Below, piece after piece: positions 17,914 to 28,065 of a DNA stretch of 64,000 bases. Position 1 is the stretch's first letter, and every line of letters starts with the position of its first letter. The translations under genes were made by a program, and so were the position numbers. The notes under the pieces are model-generated. The model was not told the origin of the DNA, did not search any database, and worked only from the letters and a program-made list of their open reading frames with translations. The stretch is from positions 58,665 through 122,664 of the forward strand of contig JAHXIV010000017.1 of the NCBI GenBank assembly GCA_025655455.1, read 5' to 3'. The stretch is from a gamma proteobacterium symbiont of Taylorina sp. (lineage in GTDB: Bacteria; Pseudomonadota; Gammaproteobacteria; GRL18).

Positions 17914-18267
17914 TCATTTTTTCTTCTGTACAACCCGCAGACGAGTACCATGTTCAAGAGACAGAAGAATTTCCTGAGCCGTAATATTATTTGGAAAATA
18001 AGCCCCTGAAATTTTAGCACCATTAATCGATGCACCTTCCAATAGAGCCCCTCTGAAATCAATCCCCTTTAAATCAGTTTGTCTGAAATAAGCATTTCTA
18101 AAATCTATACCCGCTGCATTGAGACCTTTTAAATCAATCGAGCGGAAATCACAGAACTGGAGGTCATAGAATTCCCCCCCCTGTTTTTTGCTATTAAATT
18201 CCTCAATATTTCCGTCCCTGAGTAGTTGATACATTGGATCATCTGATATCACTGGTTTCTTGTTCAT
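17914..18267 (-). CDS. Small pentapeptide-repeat protein
   Basis: A 117-residue cytoplasmic protein with about ten pentapeptide repeats (A/C-D/N-L/F-xx), for example LQFCDFRSIDLKGLNAAGI and GIDFRGALLEGASINGAKI, between residues 35 and 95. These form a right-handed quadrilateral beta-helix. The protein is short, with a basic tail (RVVQKKK). Its role is unknown; gyrase-protection (Qnr-like) proteins are about 200 residues, so that function is not supported. It follows a DUF2835 gene by about 25 nt on the same strand. Confidence 0.85.
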   Translation of the reverse strand: MNKKPVISDDPMYQLLRDGNIEEFNSKKQGGEFYDLQFCDFRSIDLKGLNAAGIDFRNAYFRQTDLKGIDFRGALLEGASINGAKISGAYFPNNITAQEILLSLEHGTRLRVVQKKK

Positions 18268-18292
18268 TGGTTATTCCTAATATAAATAAACG

Positions 18293-18517
18293 TTAGTTTG
18301 ATATCCGATCAATACTGACCAGTTTATTATCTTTATCAAAAACAATTCTAAAACTGCCATTGACTCCAAAACGATCAACATATTTCTGTAATGCACTGGC
18401 GGGAAATTGAATGCGTCTCCCGTCAGTAGTGACTACCTGTACTGAATCAACTGCCCCCTGATAATAACGTAGATATTCCTGAGCATCAATAGCAATGCGA
18501 AAACGAATTTCATTCAT
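18293..18517 (-). CDS. DUF2835 family small protein
   Basis: A 74-residue protein matching the DUF2835 pattern: an alternating N-terminal strand (NEIRFRIAIDAQEYLRYYQG), then DGRRIQFPASALQKYV and GSFRIVF. The family is conserved in Gammaproteobacteria and has no assigned function. I chose the ATG at 18517 because the family starts there and a GTAGGGAT ribosome-binding site precedes it; the upstream ATG at 18538 would add seven atypical residues and touch the hrpA stop. It is probably co-transcribed with hrpA. Confidence 0.85.
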   Translation of the reverse strand: MNEIRFRIAIDAQEYLRYYQGAVDSVQVVTTDGRRIQFPASALQKYVDRFGVNGSFRIVFDKDNKLVSIDRISN

Positions 18518-18538
18518 ACGGATCCCTACTGGTATCAT

Positions 18539-21500
18539 CTATGTCTGAATCAATGCCTGCCATTTTTTTTCCAGACGTTTAGCAGAAACAGGCTGGATCG
18601 TTTTAAGTTCCTGTGCAAACAAAGAAATTCTAAATTCTTCCAGCAGCCAACGATATTCCACTAACTCCGGTTGTATAAGATTTAATAGTTTAACATGACT
18701 ATTACTACAATTATCTATTTGACTATATTTTTTATATCTTTCCCATAAGGGAATAAGTTGTGCCTGATTCAAGCCATCACGCCGATAATCATGCTGTGCC
18801 TTTTCCAGACGATTCGTCATTCCTTTAAAATATCGAGGCAGTCGTTTTAACCAAATCAACGGGGTCTGTGCAAGAAACCCCTTATAAATTAATTCATCCT
18901 GCTGCTGTTTTATATCTGCGACAGTATTCACCAGGCTAAAAGGGATATTCATTTTAAGCCTCTTAGTCAACTGGTGATTGGCTTGCAGAGCATTCAGTGC
19001 TGCCTGAGCCATTTCCAGCTTATGTTTTTCCAAAGAAGACTTAACTGTCAGACGCATTTCCTCAAAACATTGTTTATCTCGAATTTCAGCAAGACAAGTG
19101 ATTATACTTTCCTTCTTTTTAAGTAAAGATTCCTGCAAAATTGTTTGTATGGTATTGATCAAAATACCATCAACCATATCCAGCTTCAAATCACTGCATG
19201 AGCCATAGGCAGTAAAAAGCAAGCAGGCTTGTTCAAAATCAGCTAATTGCTTTTGTAAATACTTCAATTCCTGAGATAAAGATATTTTTAATAATCTCTC
19301 CACCCCCCGAATATGATTTTCTCTGGCAGCAGTCTGTTGATCAAATAATTTAATCGCAACAGAATCTTTATGGCTATCAGACTTATCCTGTAATGCAGGA
19401 TAAAGCATAATAGTCATACCATGACGTTTTATTTCCACCTGTTCCGGCAATGTTTCAAAATCCCATGATTTAATATCCTGGCGCTCAATAGAATCATCAA
19501 TCTCATCATCTAATAGCTGCAATGCCTGCTCAGCCCAGTACTTCCTGAGCTTTGACAAATTTCTGCTGCTGTCCAATTCATGTCCCTCATTGTCAATGAT
19601 CTTAAAGTTCATTTTTAAATGATCCGGGACATTTTCATTAGCCTCTTTGTTATATCCACTATCTGTTAAACTGGGACGTGCACCTGATAATTCCCGTTCC
19701 AGCTCATTGCCCATTGAAAAAGACAGCTGCGACTTAAGAAATCCAAGTAATTGTTCGCCCAAATCACCCTCACGATATTTCACCTGTTCTAAAAAAGCCG
19801 TGACAGTGTTGGGAACAGGGACAAATTGTTTGCGTATTGTTTTGGGTAAGGCACGTAAAATCCCGGTTATTTTTTCTCGTATTAATCCCGGAACCAGCCA
19901 TTCAAAAACAGTTTCATCCAGCTGATTGATTACAGCCAGGGGGAAAACCACCGTAACACCATCCAGAGCATGACCCGGTAAAAAATGATATTCCAGTGGT
20001 AATTGCAGTGCGCCGCTGCTGATAGTTGGTGGATATAATTCATCAGAAACATGATCAATATCTTTTTTTAATAAATCTGATTGCTGCAAAAACAAATATT
20101 CAGCATCCTGCCTTTCAATTTCTTTTCTCCATGGCTCAAAAGCAGCCCTTGAATAGATATTTTTATGCGACTTGAGTTGTTTTTCAAGCCTTTGCTGATA
20201 AAATTCAAAAATAGCTAAGTCATCCACCAGCAAGTCCTGACGACGGGACTTATGCTCCAGATGTTCCAGTTCCTGAATTAAGGCCAGATTATATTTAATA
20301 AAACGTGGAATTTTACGATTTTGATCCTGATATTCACCGCTCACCAGAGCATCACGAACAAAAACTTCCTGAGCCGCAACAGGATCAATAGGTCCGTAAT
20401 TGACTTTCTTTTTAGCATTAATCACCAGTCCATATAAACTCACTTTACTCCAGGCAGAAACCTGTCCTGATTTTGCTTCCCAGAAAGGTTCATAGTAATG
20501 GTATTTGAGCAGATGTTTTGCATTATATTCCAGCCATCCCGGCTCAATTCTCGCCACAGTACGGGCATAGACTCCTGATGTTTCAATAATTTCTGCCGCC
20601 ATAATCCATTTAGGTTTGCGTCTGTATAATTTTGAACCTGGAAAAATACTAAAATGAAGATTTCTGGCACCAAGATAGTTATTTTTATCTTCTTTAAAAC
20701 CAATATTCCCCAAAAATCCTGTTAATAATGATTGGTGAATAGCGGCATAATCTAATTGTTCTTCATCTTCCCGTCCTTTATATTGCAATGAATCAAAGCG
20801 AAAACCTAATTCTTTTGTTTGTGTAAAAAGCTGTTGATAAAGCTCACGCCACTCACGCATACGCATAAATGAAATAAACTGAGCTTTGCAATATTGACGT
20901 AATTTGTTTTGTGAAAGATGTTTACGCTGTGTCTCATAACTGAACCATAAATTCAGATAAGTAATAAAATCAGAACTATTGCTAGTATATTGTGCATGTT
21001 TTTCATCTGCAGCCTGCTGCTTGTCAGCCGGCCTTTCTCTGGGTTCCTGACAACTCAAAGCCGCTGCAATCACCAGAATCTCAGATAATACATTATTTTG
21101 TTCTCCTGCAAGGATAATACGAGCCAGTTTGGGATCAACTGACAACCTTGCAATAGAGCGTCCGATAACTGTTAACTGACGCTGTCCATTAATCGCCTCC
21201 AGTTGTTCCAATAACAAATAACCATCATTAATTTGTTTATCAGAAGGTTTTTCCAGAAAGGGAAATTGTTTGATGTCACCCAGTTTAAGAGACAGCATTT
21301 GTAAAATAACCTGAGCCAGATTGGTTCTTAATAATTCAGGCTCAGTAAACCCCGGACGTTGATTATGATCATCCTCACTATAGAGCCGGATTGCAATGCC
21401 GTCACTCAAACGACCACAACGTCCGCTGCGTTGTCTGGCAGAGGCTTGTGAGATTTTTTCAATCGGTAAACGCTGGATTTTATGTTTCACACTATAGCGA

Positions 21501-22711
21501 CTCATGCGAGCGACACCGCTATCAATCACATAACGTATACCCGGTACCGTTAATGAAGTTTCAGCCACATTGGTGGCAAGAACAATGCGTTGACAACTAT
21601 GCGCTGAAAAAACCCTGTTTTGTTCACTGGCAGATAAACGGGCATAAAGCGGAATAATCTCAGTATTGGACTTTAAGCCGTACTGACTATGGTGATGCTT
21701 ACGCAAGGCTTCCGCTGTTTCACGAATTTCTCTCTCACCAGAGAGAAAAACCAGAATATCACTCTGCTCTGCAGTGCCTGTAAAGGATTCCATAGCCAAT
21801 TCATCAACTGCTGCTAAAATACCATCCACCATTGTCCTGTCTTCTTCTAATGGATGATAACGAACTTCAACCGGATAGTTGCGTCCGGAAACTTCAATAA
21901 CAGGCGCTACTTTTCCTGATATGGAAAAAAATTGAGAAAAACGTTCCGTATCAATAGTTGCTGAAGTAATAATGACTTTTAAATCCGGACGTTTCGGTAA
22001 TAGTTTCTTGATATAGCCCAATAAAAAATCAATATTCAGACTACGCTCATGGGCTTCATCAATAATAATCGTATCATAACGATTTAATAATCGATCCGTT
22101 TGAGTTTCTGCTAACAAAATCCCGTCCGTCATTAACTTAATATAAGTTTCCTCACGAGACTTGTCATTAAAACGCACCTTATAGCCGACCTCTTCACCCA
22201 AAGGTGTTCCCAGTTCCTGTGCAATGCGTTCCGCTACGCTTCTTGCCGCCAATCGACGCGGCTGTGTATGAGCAATCTGTCCCATCACTCCGCGACCGAT
22301 AGTCAGGGCAATTTTAGGTATTTGAGTGGTTTTTCCAGAACCTGTTTCACCAGCAATAACAATCACCTGATGACTTTGCATCAAAGTCTGGATTTCTAAT
22401 AATTTTTTTGAAACGGGCAATTGTTGTGGAAACTCTGGTCTGGGCAGCCCTTTTTTTCGTTGCTGTACTTTTACAAGAGATAGTTCTACTCTACTTTGAC
22501 AGGAAGAGAAAGTTCGACTGATTTGCTTTTCAATAGACTCCATCGATAAGTTTTTTTTATGATTCGTGTCAGACAATTTTTTGAATAAGTTGAAAGACCG
22601 GATTAATTCTTTTTTTATAGGGTATTGGTCAAATAAATAACAGTGTTTAATCTGCTGAAACAGCTGATCATACTTCTTTTTATCACTTTGATTATGTAAA
22701 GAATTCAACAT
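18539..22711 (-). CDS. hrpA: ATP-dependent RNA helicase HrpA
   Basis: A 1390-residue DEAH-box helicase, slightly longer than E. coli HrpA (1300). Walker A GETGSGKT (121-128), DEAH (218-221), SAT, and the motif VI region QRSGRCGR are intact. The helicase-associated, OB-fold and long C-terminal DUF3418 regions follow. HrpA unwinds RNA and rescues stalled or collided ribosomes on mRNA. The first 60 residues are variable and charged. It is followed by the DUF2835 and pentapeptide genes on the same strand and faces the cNMP gene divergently. Confidence 0.96.
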   Translation of the reverse strand: MLNSLHNQSDKKKYDQLFQQIKHCYLFDQYPIKKELIRSFNLFKKLSDTNHKKNLSMESIEKQISRTFSSCQSRVELSLVKVQQRKKGLPRPEFPQQLPVSKKLLEIQTLMQSHQVIVIAGETGSGKTTQIPKIALTIGRGVMGQIAHTQPRRLAARSVAERIAQELGTPLGEEVGYKVRFNDKSREETYIKLMTDGILLAETQTDRLLNRYDTIIIDEAHERSLNIDFLLGYIKKLLPKRPDLKVIITSATIDTERFSQFFSISGKVAPVIEVSGRNYPVEVRYHPLEEDRTMVDGILAAVDELAMESFTGTAEQSDILVFLSGEREIRETAEALRKHHHSQYGLKSNTEIIPLYARLSASEQNRVFSAHSCQRIVLATNVAETSLTVPGIRYVIDSGVARMSRYSVKHKIQRLPIEKISQASARQRSGRCGRLSDGIAIRLYSEDDHNQRPGFTEPELLRTNLAQVILQMLSLKLGDIKQFPFLEKPSDKQINDGYLLLEQLEAINGQRQLTVIGRSIARLSVDPKLARIILAGEQNNVLSEILVIAAALSCQEPRERPADKQQAADEKHAQYTSNSSDFITYLNLWFSYETQRKHLSQNKLRQYCKAQFISFMRMREWRELYQQLFTQTKELGFRFDSLQYKGREDEEQLDYAAIHQSLLTGFLGNIGFKEDKNNYLGARNLHFSIFPGSKLYRRKPKWIMAAEIIETSGVYARTVARIEPGWLEYNAKHLLKYHYYEPFWEAKSGQVSAWSKVSLYGLVINAKKKVNYGPIDPVAAQEVFVRDALVSGEYQDQNRKIPRFIKYNLALIQELEHLEHKSRRQDLLVDDLAIFEFYQQRLEKQLKSHKNIYSRAAFEPWRKEIERQDAEYLFLQQSDLLKKDIDHVSDELYPPTISSGALQLPLEYHFLPGHALDGVTVVFPLAVINQLDETVFEWLVPGLIREKITGILRALPKTIRKQFVPVPNTVTAFLEQVKYREGDLGEQLLGFLKSQLSFSMGNELERELSGARPSLTDSGYNKEANENVPDHLKMNFKIIDNEGHELDSSRNLSKLRKYWAEQALQLLDDEIDDSIERQDIKSWDFETLPEQVEIKRHGMTIMLYPALQDKSDSHKDSVAIKLFDQQTAARENHIRGVERLLKISLSQELKYLQKQLADFEQACLLFTAYGSCSDLKLDMVDGILINTIQTILQESLLKKKESIITCLAEIRDKQCFEEMRLTVKSSLEKHKLEMAQAALNALQANHQLTKRLKMNIPFSLVNTVADIKQQQDELIYKGFLAQTPLIWLKRLPRYFKGMTNRLEKAQHDYRRDGLNQAQLIPLWERYKKYSQIDNCSNSHVKLLNLIQPELVEYRWLLEEFRISLFAQELKTIQPVSAKRLEKKWQALIQT

Positions 22712-22846
22712 TTTTTATTGTCTGAACTGATGCTAATAATTAAAAGAATAATTATACCTTAATCTACAAAAATAATTTTTCCTTATTCCTGTGATTTTTG
22801 TCTATTTCTGCTAAAATTAAATAAAATCCAAAATCGGAGTAATTTA

Positions 22847-24223
22847 ATGGCTGCTGTGCCAAAACTAGATGTCAATATTGCCAGGAAATTCTACCCCTTT
22901 GACTCCCAAAGTATAAAAAAAGTTCAGGAAATTATTGAAAAATCAGCTGTTCAGAAACTGCCTGCTGACAGAATCCTTTTTAAGCAGGGCGATAAAGACA
23001 AATGGACAATCTATTTACTCTCCGGTAAAGTTGAGCTGACACAGCCTGACGGAATAGTTGAGATAATTGAAGCTAACACCGAAGCCGCCATTCAGCCAAT
23101 TTCAAATCAGGTTCCACGTACTGCCACAGTAAAATCTCACACTGAAATCAGCGTCCTTATTATTGATCGAAGCCTGTTACAGCTGTTACTTAATCATAAT
23201 GATGGCGGTGTAGTGGTTGGTGATCTTGATGATGATGAAGATGAAGACTGGATGTCTCGTTTTCTACAATCCAATGCATTTTTACAATTGCCTGCAGCGA
23301 ATATTCAGTCACTCATGATGAGCTTGCAGGAACAGCCGCTTGAAATGGGTGAGACTATTATCCAGGAAAACTCACCTAATGATGATAAATTCTATATTAT
23401 CCAGGAAGGCAGCTGTATTGTTACAAAAACCAATCAGTCAACTGGAAAAGAAATCACTCTGGCTCAATTAGACTACGGTACTGGATTTGGTGAAGAAGCT
23501 CTGATTACAGGCGGTGTCCGTGGTGCCAGTGTCTCTATGAAAACTGACGGCATCATTATGACTCTGGAGAAAAAAGATTTTCTTGATTTATTAGTTGCCC
23601 CTCTGATTCATCGTATCAGCAATGATGAGGTCGATGGGCTTATTTCAAGTGGTGATTATCAACTGATTGATGTCAGAAATGAAAATGAATTTAGTCAGGG
23701 GCATCTGGAAAAAGCAGAAAAAAATATTCCTATTAGTTTAATCCGCTCTCAATTAGAGGCACTGGACGAAGAGAAGCATTATATTATTTATTCTAATCAG
23801 GAAAATCGCAGCAGTGCTGCTGCATTCTTATTTATCCAGCAGGGCTTTGAATGTTCAATTATTGCTGAAGGGATTGAGAAAATTGATAATCTGCTTGCTT
23901 CAGAGCCAGCAGCTATTCCAGAGCCTCCCGTCACCTTAGATGATAATGTAGTTGTAGAAGCTGCAGCAGAAGAAAGTTCAGATCCAGGCAAACACACACA
24001 GCAGAATAAACAACTCACATTAGAACAACGTTGTAAAAAAACTGAAGCACTGGCGGCAACATTTAAAGCCAAGGCACAGGAAGCCATAAAATTTGCTAAA
24101 GTTAAAGCAAAACAACTTGAGCTGATCAAACAAAAACTACATGATGAAACCCTGCGTGCAGACAACGCAGAAGCTGAATTAGAACAAGCCCGCAAAGAAA
24201 TTGAACAACTGAAACTAACATAA
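22847..24223 (+). CDS. Tandem cyclic-nucleotide-binding, rhodanese-like, coiled-coil protein
   Basis: A 458-residue soluble protein. Two cNMP-binding folds are present: a degenerate one (about 15-110) and a better one (about 140-255) with the phosphate-cassette-like FGEEALITGGVRGASV. A rhodanese-like domain follows (about 262-340), but the active-site loop reads YSNQENRSS, with no catalytic Cys, so sulfurtransferase activity is not expected. An acidic linker (about 345-385) leads to a coiled coil (about 388-458). There is no DNA-binding domain, so it is a signalling or scaffold protein, not CRP-like. Its gene is 12 nt upstream of the TOPRIM gene and probably opens the SMC-like operon. Confidence 0.85.
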   Translation: MAAVPKLDVNIARKFYPFDSQSIKKVQEIIEKSAVQKLPADRILFKQGDKDKWTIYLLSGKVELTQPDGIVEIIEANTEAAIQPISNQVPRTATVKSHTEISVLIIDRSLLQLLLNHNDGGVVVGDLDDDEDEDWMSRFLQSNAFLQLPAANIQSLMMSLQEQPLEMGETIIQENSPNDDKFYIIQEGSCIVTKTNQSTGKEITLAQLDYGTGFGEEALITGGVRGASVSMKTDGIIMTLEKKDFLDLLVAPLIHRISNDEVDGLISSGDYQLIDVRNENEFSQGHLEKAEKNIPISLIRSQLEALDEEKHYIIYSNQENRSSAAAFLFIQQGFECSIIAEGIEKIDNLLASEPAAIPEPPVTLDDNVVVEAAAEESSDPGKHTQQNKQLTLEQRCKKTEALAATFKAKAQEAIKFAKVKAKQLELIKQKLHDETLRADNAEAELEQARKEIEQLKLT

Positions 24224-24235
24224 TCAGCCAAAGCA

Positions 24236-25027
24236 ATGAGTAAAGCAAGCTTTGCCCGATATCTGCATCAGATTAAAAATTCCAAACCTGTTAACTGGGG
24301 ACTTTTTTCAGCTTTGGCTGAGTCTTATTCCATTAACAATGAACAATTAAGCAAAATATTTTTCTGGAAAAAAATTAATAATAAGCGGTATAAAGTGACT
24401 ATTATTAATCAATCATTATTTGAGCTGTTAATTTCCAGATTTCCTTTACTCAATATCACCAGTCGAAAAATAGCCAGTATTGCCGGCAATAGTCATAACC
24501 ACAAAGTCAGTGGTTCATTATTATCCCTGTTAGCCTATCAACAGGTATTTCCACAACTGGTATTATTTGCAGCTGACGGCAGCTATCAAACACCACATCC
24601 ACTGCACAAGAATCTACTGGTCATTGAGAATCTAGAAAACTTTCTAAGCCTGATAAAAAATCCCGCAGCACTTACACAATGGCTGGATGAAGATTGGCCT
24701 TGTGACATTGTTTATGCTCAGGGCAAGGCCATTGGAAACAAATTACACCAACAATTTTTTTTACAATACGATAAAATACGTTGCTTACTGGATATTGATT
24801 CAGGCGGCTTTGAAATTTTCAAAAATATTCATCAATTAGTAGAGCAAAAGGTATGCAGCTTTGTGCTCAGTCCATATTATTTAGAAAAATATATTCAATA
24901 TGGCTATCCTATTAATCAGCAGCAGCGGTTGGATTTAGATATTCAGCATTATCCACCTCCCTTGAAAGAAGTCGTCGCAATCGTCAGAAAATATAAGCAA
25001 TTTGCAGAGCAGGAAATTCTTCTATGA
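24236..25027 (+). CDS. MksG/JetD-like TOPRIM nuclease subunit (DUF2220-type), short form
   Basis: A 263-residue protein whose C-terminal half resembles the TOPRIM (DUF2220) domain of MksG/JetD, the DNA-cleaving subunit of Wadjet-type systems. The key acidic residues appear as IENLENFL (E131, E134), a DxD in CLLDIDSGGFEIF (D186, D188) and a terminal AEQEIL (258-262). Known JetD proteins are about 350-400 residues; here the N-terminal DUF3322-like arm seems shortened to about 100 residues. It overlaps the SMC-like gene by 4 nt (ATGA). The assignment rests on motif spacing and operon context rather than a profile search. Confidence 0.7.
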   Translation: MSKASFARYLHQIKNSKPVNWGLFSALAESYSINNEQLSKIFFWKKINNKRYKVTIINQSLFELLISRFPLLNITSRKIASIAGNSHNHKVSGSLLSLLAYQQVFPQLVLFAADGSYQTPHPLHKNLLVIENLENFLSLIKNPAALTQWLDEDWPCDIVYAQGKAIGNKLHQQFFLQYDKIRCLLDIDSGGFEIFKNIHQLVEQKVCSFVLSPYYLEKYIQYGYPINQQQRLDLDIQHYPPPLKEVVAIVRKYKQFAEQEILL

Positions 25028-28000
25028 GCATCAAATCAGCAATAAAAGCTGAAAGCAATTTTCAGGACAGCCTTGAACTGGATAAAGATCATTATCAGAT
25101 CAATAAATTGATCTGTGTAAACAGTATGAAAAATATCTGTTATCTGGAACTGGATGTCACTAAAAACACCGTTTTATATGGTGATAACAACCTGGGAAAA
25201 ACCAGTATTCTCAGCACTCTGAAATTACATTTATTGCCAGAAATCAACTTTCGCGACAGCAAAAATAAATTTGCCTTAATGGGTTCTTCCGGCAAGGCTT
25301 ATAGTAATCAGGAATCCCGTGATTATTACTTTCCCTCAATTAATTCCTATTTAATACTGGAAGGTGAAAATCCATTTGGCTCTTATGTGTATATTTTGTT
25401 CCGTGCCAGCGAAGAACAATTTGGCTATTCACGCCTTGTTTTACCCGTCAATTATGCTGAGATTGAATCCATTTTCTGGAATAAGAATTCCCCGGCCAAT
25501 CATCAGCTGGGTGAACCGGCTCAGCCCAGTTTAAAGTTGATCAAATCACTGGTCAAAAAATACAATGGCCGTTTACTACGTTCCACGCAGGACATTCGAG
25601 ACACCATTTATACCTTTAACCAGCTCAATGAGGAAAAAGGTCGTTTCTGTATTATCCCGATGAAAGAAGGCGGTATAGGACGTGAAGTTGAAGCATTCCG
25701 TCGTTTACTACAGTTCACCTTTGAAATTAGTCAGGGTAGTCCTGCCTCTTTAACCAATGCACTGGCAACCATTATAGAAGGTCAGAAAAAAAGCAAAAAA
25801 GATGAATTGAATCAAAATTTACAGGCCATTATTGATGAGTATAACGAGCTAAATATTGAACAGGAAAAGATCACCCGCTTAAAAAATACCCGTGCTTATT
25901 ATGAACGTATCAGGCTGTCATACAGCAATGCACAACAAGGTTTGCAGCAGGCAGGAGAATGCTACTGGCAGCTTAAAAGCGGATTATTAAGCGAGTTGGA
26001 AAAATTGCAGCAACAGGAAATAAAACTCATTCCTGAATATGAAATTTTAAACAACGATTTATTACCGGATCAGGATAAAATACAGCGTCAACTGAAACAA
26101 CAGAAAAGTGACTATAAAAGCCAGTATGATGGTATCAACGGCCACTTAAAACATGAACAAAAACAGGTTGAGCGCATCCGCTATCTGTTAGAAGAAGAAT
26201 ATACCGGCATAGACAATAGCGATGACATTGAAGAAATGTTATATGAATACATAGAAACTCTCAATGAAAGCATAAAAAGTCTTCATGATAAGGAAACCTT
26301 TGCCGCAAGTCTACAAAGTAAAATCAAGCATAAAAGTCACTTAAATACAGAAATAAAACAACTTGAACAACAACTGATGAACAAGGAAGATTCACTGCTC
26401 TATCAGGTTTCTCCCCATTCAGCAACGGTATTGAGCAATATTAATAATAATTTTGATCAATTGAACATTGCCCATAGCGGTGCTTTAAGCACTGCAGAAC
26501 TGGCTTTAATTAATGACTTTAGTGACCTTTTTATTACAGATACTGAGCAGCATATGCTTTTTAAACAGCAAAAATTTATCCATCACATTACCCCTTTTGA
26601 TCCACAACAGCAGCATAATAAATGGCTGCAGAAAAAAATACATAAAGAAGAAGAATACCAGAAGCTCACTCGACTCATTGATGAAGAAAGCAGGGAACTA
26701 AATCAATTAACCAGCGAAAATCTGCTGCAGAAAAAAATTGCAGCTGAGCAGGAACTTGTCAAAGCAAAAAGTGATCTCTCTTTAATCATTAATAAAGATA
26801 AAATTAATCAGGATTTTCAGACACATCATCAGTCCTTACAGGAAAAAAGTGATCAACTGATAGAAATTCAGCGTGAACTGGACACATCCAATGAACAGCT
26901 GGAAATTTATAAAGGACAAAAATACCAGTTAAAACAACAATTAGATGAATTGAAAAATAACAAAGTGGTTGTTATCCGCTTGACCAGACAAATAAAAAAA
27001 TACCTTGAATATGAATCTCAATTTGCAGAATTTGATGCGGGTGCAATCAATACAAAGAAGGATGACATCAATGATGAAACCATGGCTGAACTGGATCAGC
27101 AAATAGACTTGTTTCAATATGCCTTAAATCAAACCGAGCAAACTATTCATGATCTGGTATTAAAAGAAAAGCTGGATTTTTTAGATAATGAAGCTGTTTA
27201 TCGTTTGGGCAAACCGTTGCAAAGCATTAGCCCTTTAATAGAACAATTATCTGCTGAATATGAAAACATTGAATCATACGAAAAGATGCTGCAGGCTCAG
27301 GTACGCAAGCACAATAAAATTGTAGGGACTAAAGTCTCTGAACTGGAACAAAATAATCAGTTAATTAATGATTTCAGACGCAAACTGGATAATGCTTTTA
27401 GCGGCATCAGCATCAGTGATTTAAAAGAGATACATGTTAAATTAAAACTGGATCCCCGTTTTGAGGAATTATTAAATGACATTCAATCAGAGAATGTTGA
27501 TTTTTATCACGACAGCTTAATTTCAGCTGATTTTTATGACAAGCTGAATACCTTTTGCGGACAATTTTTTACTTCAAAAAATGGTAAAACTGAAAGCCTG
27601 ACTCTGGAAGGTTTAATTAAAGAAGTTCTGTATGAGTATCGTGTTCAGGATCAGGACAAACGTACCACGTCTTCACAATCTAACGGTACTAACGCTATTA
27701 TTAATAGTACTTTTTTAACCATTTTATTAAATGAACTGATTCAGCCCAATATTATATTGTCCTTACCCATAGTATTTGATGAAATTGCCAATCTGGATTT
27801 TCACAATATGCTCAGTGTTGTCAATGTCGCTGCAGAGAATCATTTTTCATTATTTTCAGCAACACCAACAGAAAATCTGCAGCTGAATAATGCTCTGGGG
27901 CATTTTATCCATCTGGATTTATTTAAAGCAACCGAGCAATCCTATGATGAAAAACGCTCTATTGTCTATTATGGCGGTGCTGAGTCACTTGAGATTATGA

Positions 28001-28065
28001 ATCCCCTCAATCCCCCTTTAGAACAAAAAATAGACACTCTCAGGCAAAATGAGGAAGTTATTTAA
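25024..28065 (+). CDS. MksB/JetC-like SMC-family ATPase
   Basis: A 1013-residue condensin-type ATPase. Walker A is YGDNNLGKTSIL (G53-T60). The C-terminal lobe has a probable signature SQSNGTN (near 883) and Walker B ILSLPIVFDEIANLD (near 910-922), with the catalytic Glu after the Asp. Between them are long heptad-rich coiled coils (about 260-480 and 540-820) around a short central hinge region. Length and the YGDNNLGKTS head fit MksB/JetC rather than MukB (about 1480) or canonical SMC (about 1150). It is coupled by overlaps to the TOPRIM and kleisin-like genes. These ATPases extrude DNA loops; Wadjet forms restrict circular plasmids. Confidence 0.85.
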   Translation: MSIKSAIKAESNFQDSLELDKDHYQINKLICVNSMKNICYLELDVTKNTVLYGDNNLGKTSILSTLKLHLLPEINFRDSKNKFALMGSSGKAYSNQESRDYYFPSINSYLILEGENPFGSYVYILFRASEEQFGYSRLVLPVNYAEIESIFWNKNSPANHQLGEPAQPSLKLIKSLVKKYNGRLLRSTQDIRDTIYTFNQLNEEKGRFCIIPMKEGGIGREVEAFRRLLQFTFEISQGSPASLTNALATIIEGQKKSKKDELNQNLQAIIDEYNELNIEQEKITRLKNTRAYYERIRLSYSNAQQGLQQAGECYWQLKSGLLSELEKLQQQEIKLIPEYEILNNDLLPDQDKIQRQLKQQKSDYKSQYDGINGHLKHEQKQVERIRYLLEEEYTGIDNSDDIEEMLYEYIETLNESIKSLHDKETFAASLQSKIKHKSHLNTEIKQLEQQLMNKEDSLLYQVSPHSATVLSNINNNFDQLNIAHSGALSTAELALINDFSDLFITDTEQHMLFKQQKFIHHITPFDPQQQHNKWLQKKIHKEEEYQKLTRLIDEESRELNQLTSENLLQKKIAAEQELVKAKSDLSLIINKDKINQDFQTHHQSLQEKSDQLIEIQRELDTSNEQLEIYKGQKYQLKQQLDELKNNKVVVIRLTRQIKKYLEYESQFAEFDAGAINTKKDDINDETMAELDQQIDLFQYALNQTEQTIHDLVLKEKLDFLDNEAVYRLGKPLQSISPLIEQLSAEYENIESYEKMLQAQVRKHNKIVGTKVSELEQNNQLINDFRRKLDNAFSGISISDLKEIHVKLKLDPRFEELLNDIQSENVDFYHDSLISADFYDKLNTFCGQFFTSKNGKTESLTLEGLIKEVLYEYRVQDQDKRTTSSQSNGTNAIINSTFLTILLNELIQPNIILSLPIVFDEIANLDFHNMLSVVNVAAENHFSLFSATPTENLQLNNALGHFIHLDLFKATEQSYDEKRSIVYYGGAESLEIMNPLNPPLEQKIDTLRQNEEVI

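Noticed and set aside
17914-18267. Pentapeptide protein as a Qnr-like quinolone-resistance protein
   Set aside because: It is only 117 residues with about ten repeats; Qnr proteins are about 215 residues with a defined loop pattern.
25024-28065. MukB or RecN identity for the SMC-like protein
   Set aside because: MukB is about 1480 residues with MukE/F neighbours and RecN about 550; length and neighbouring TOPRIM gene favour MksB/JetC.
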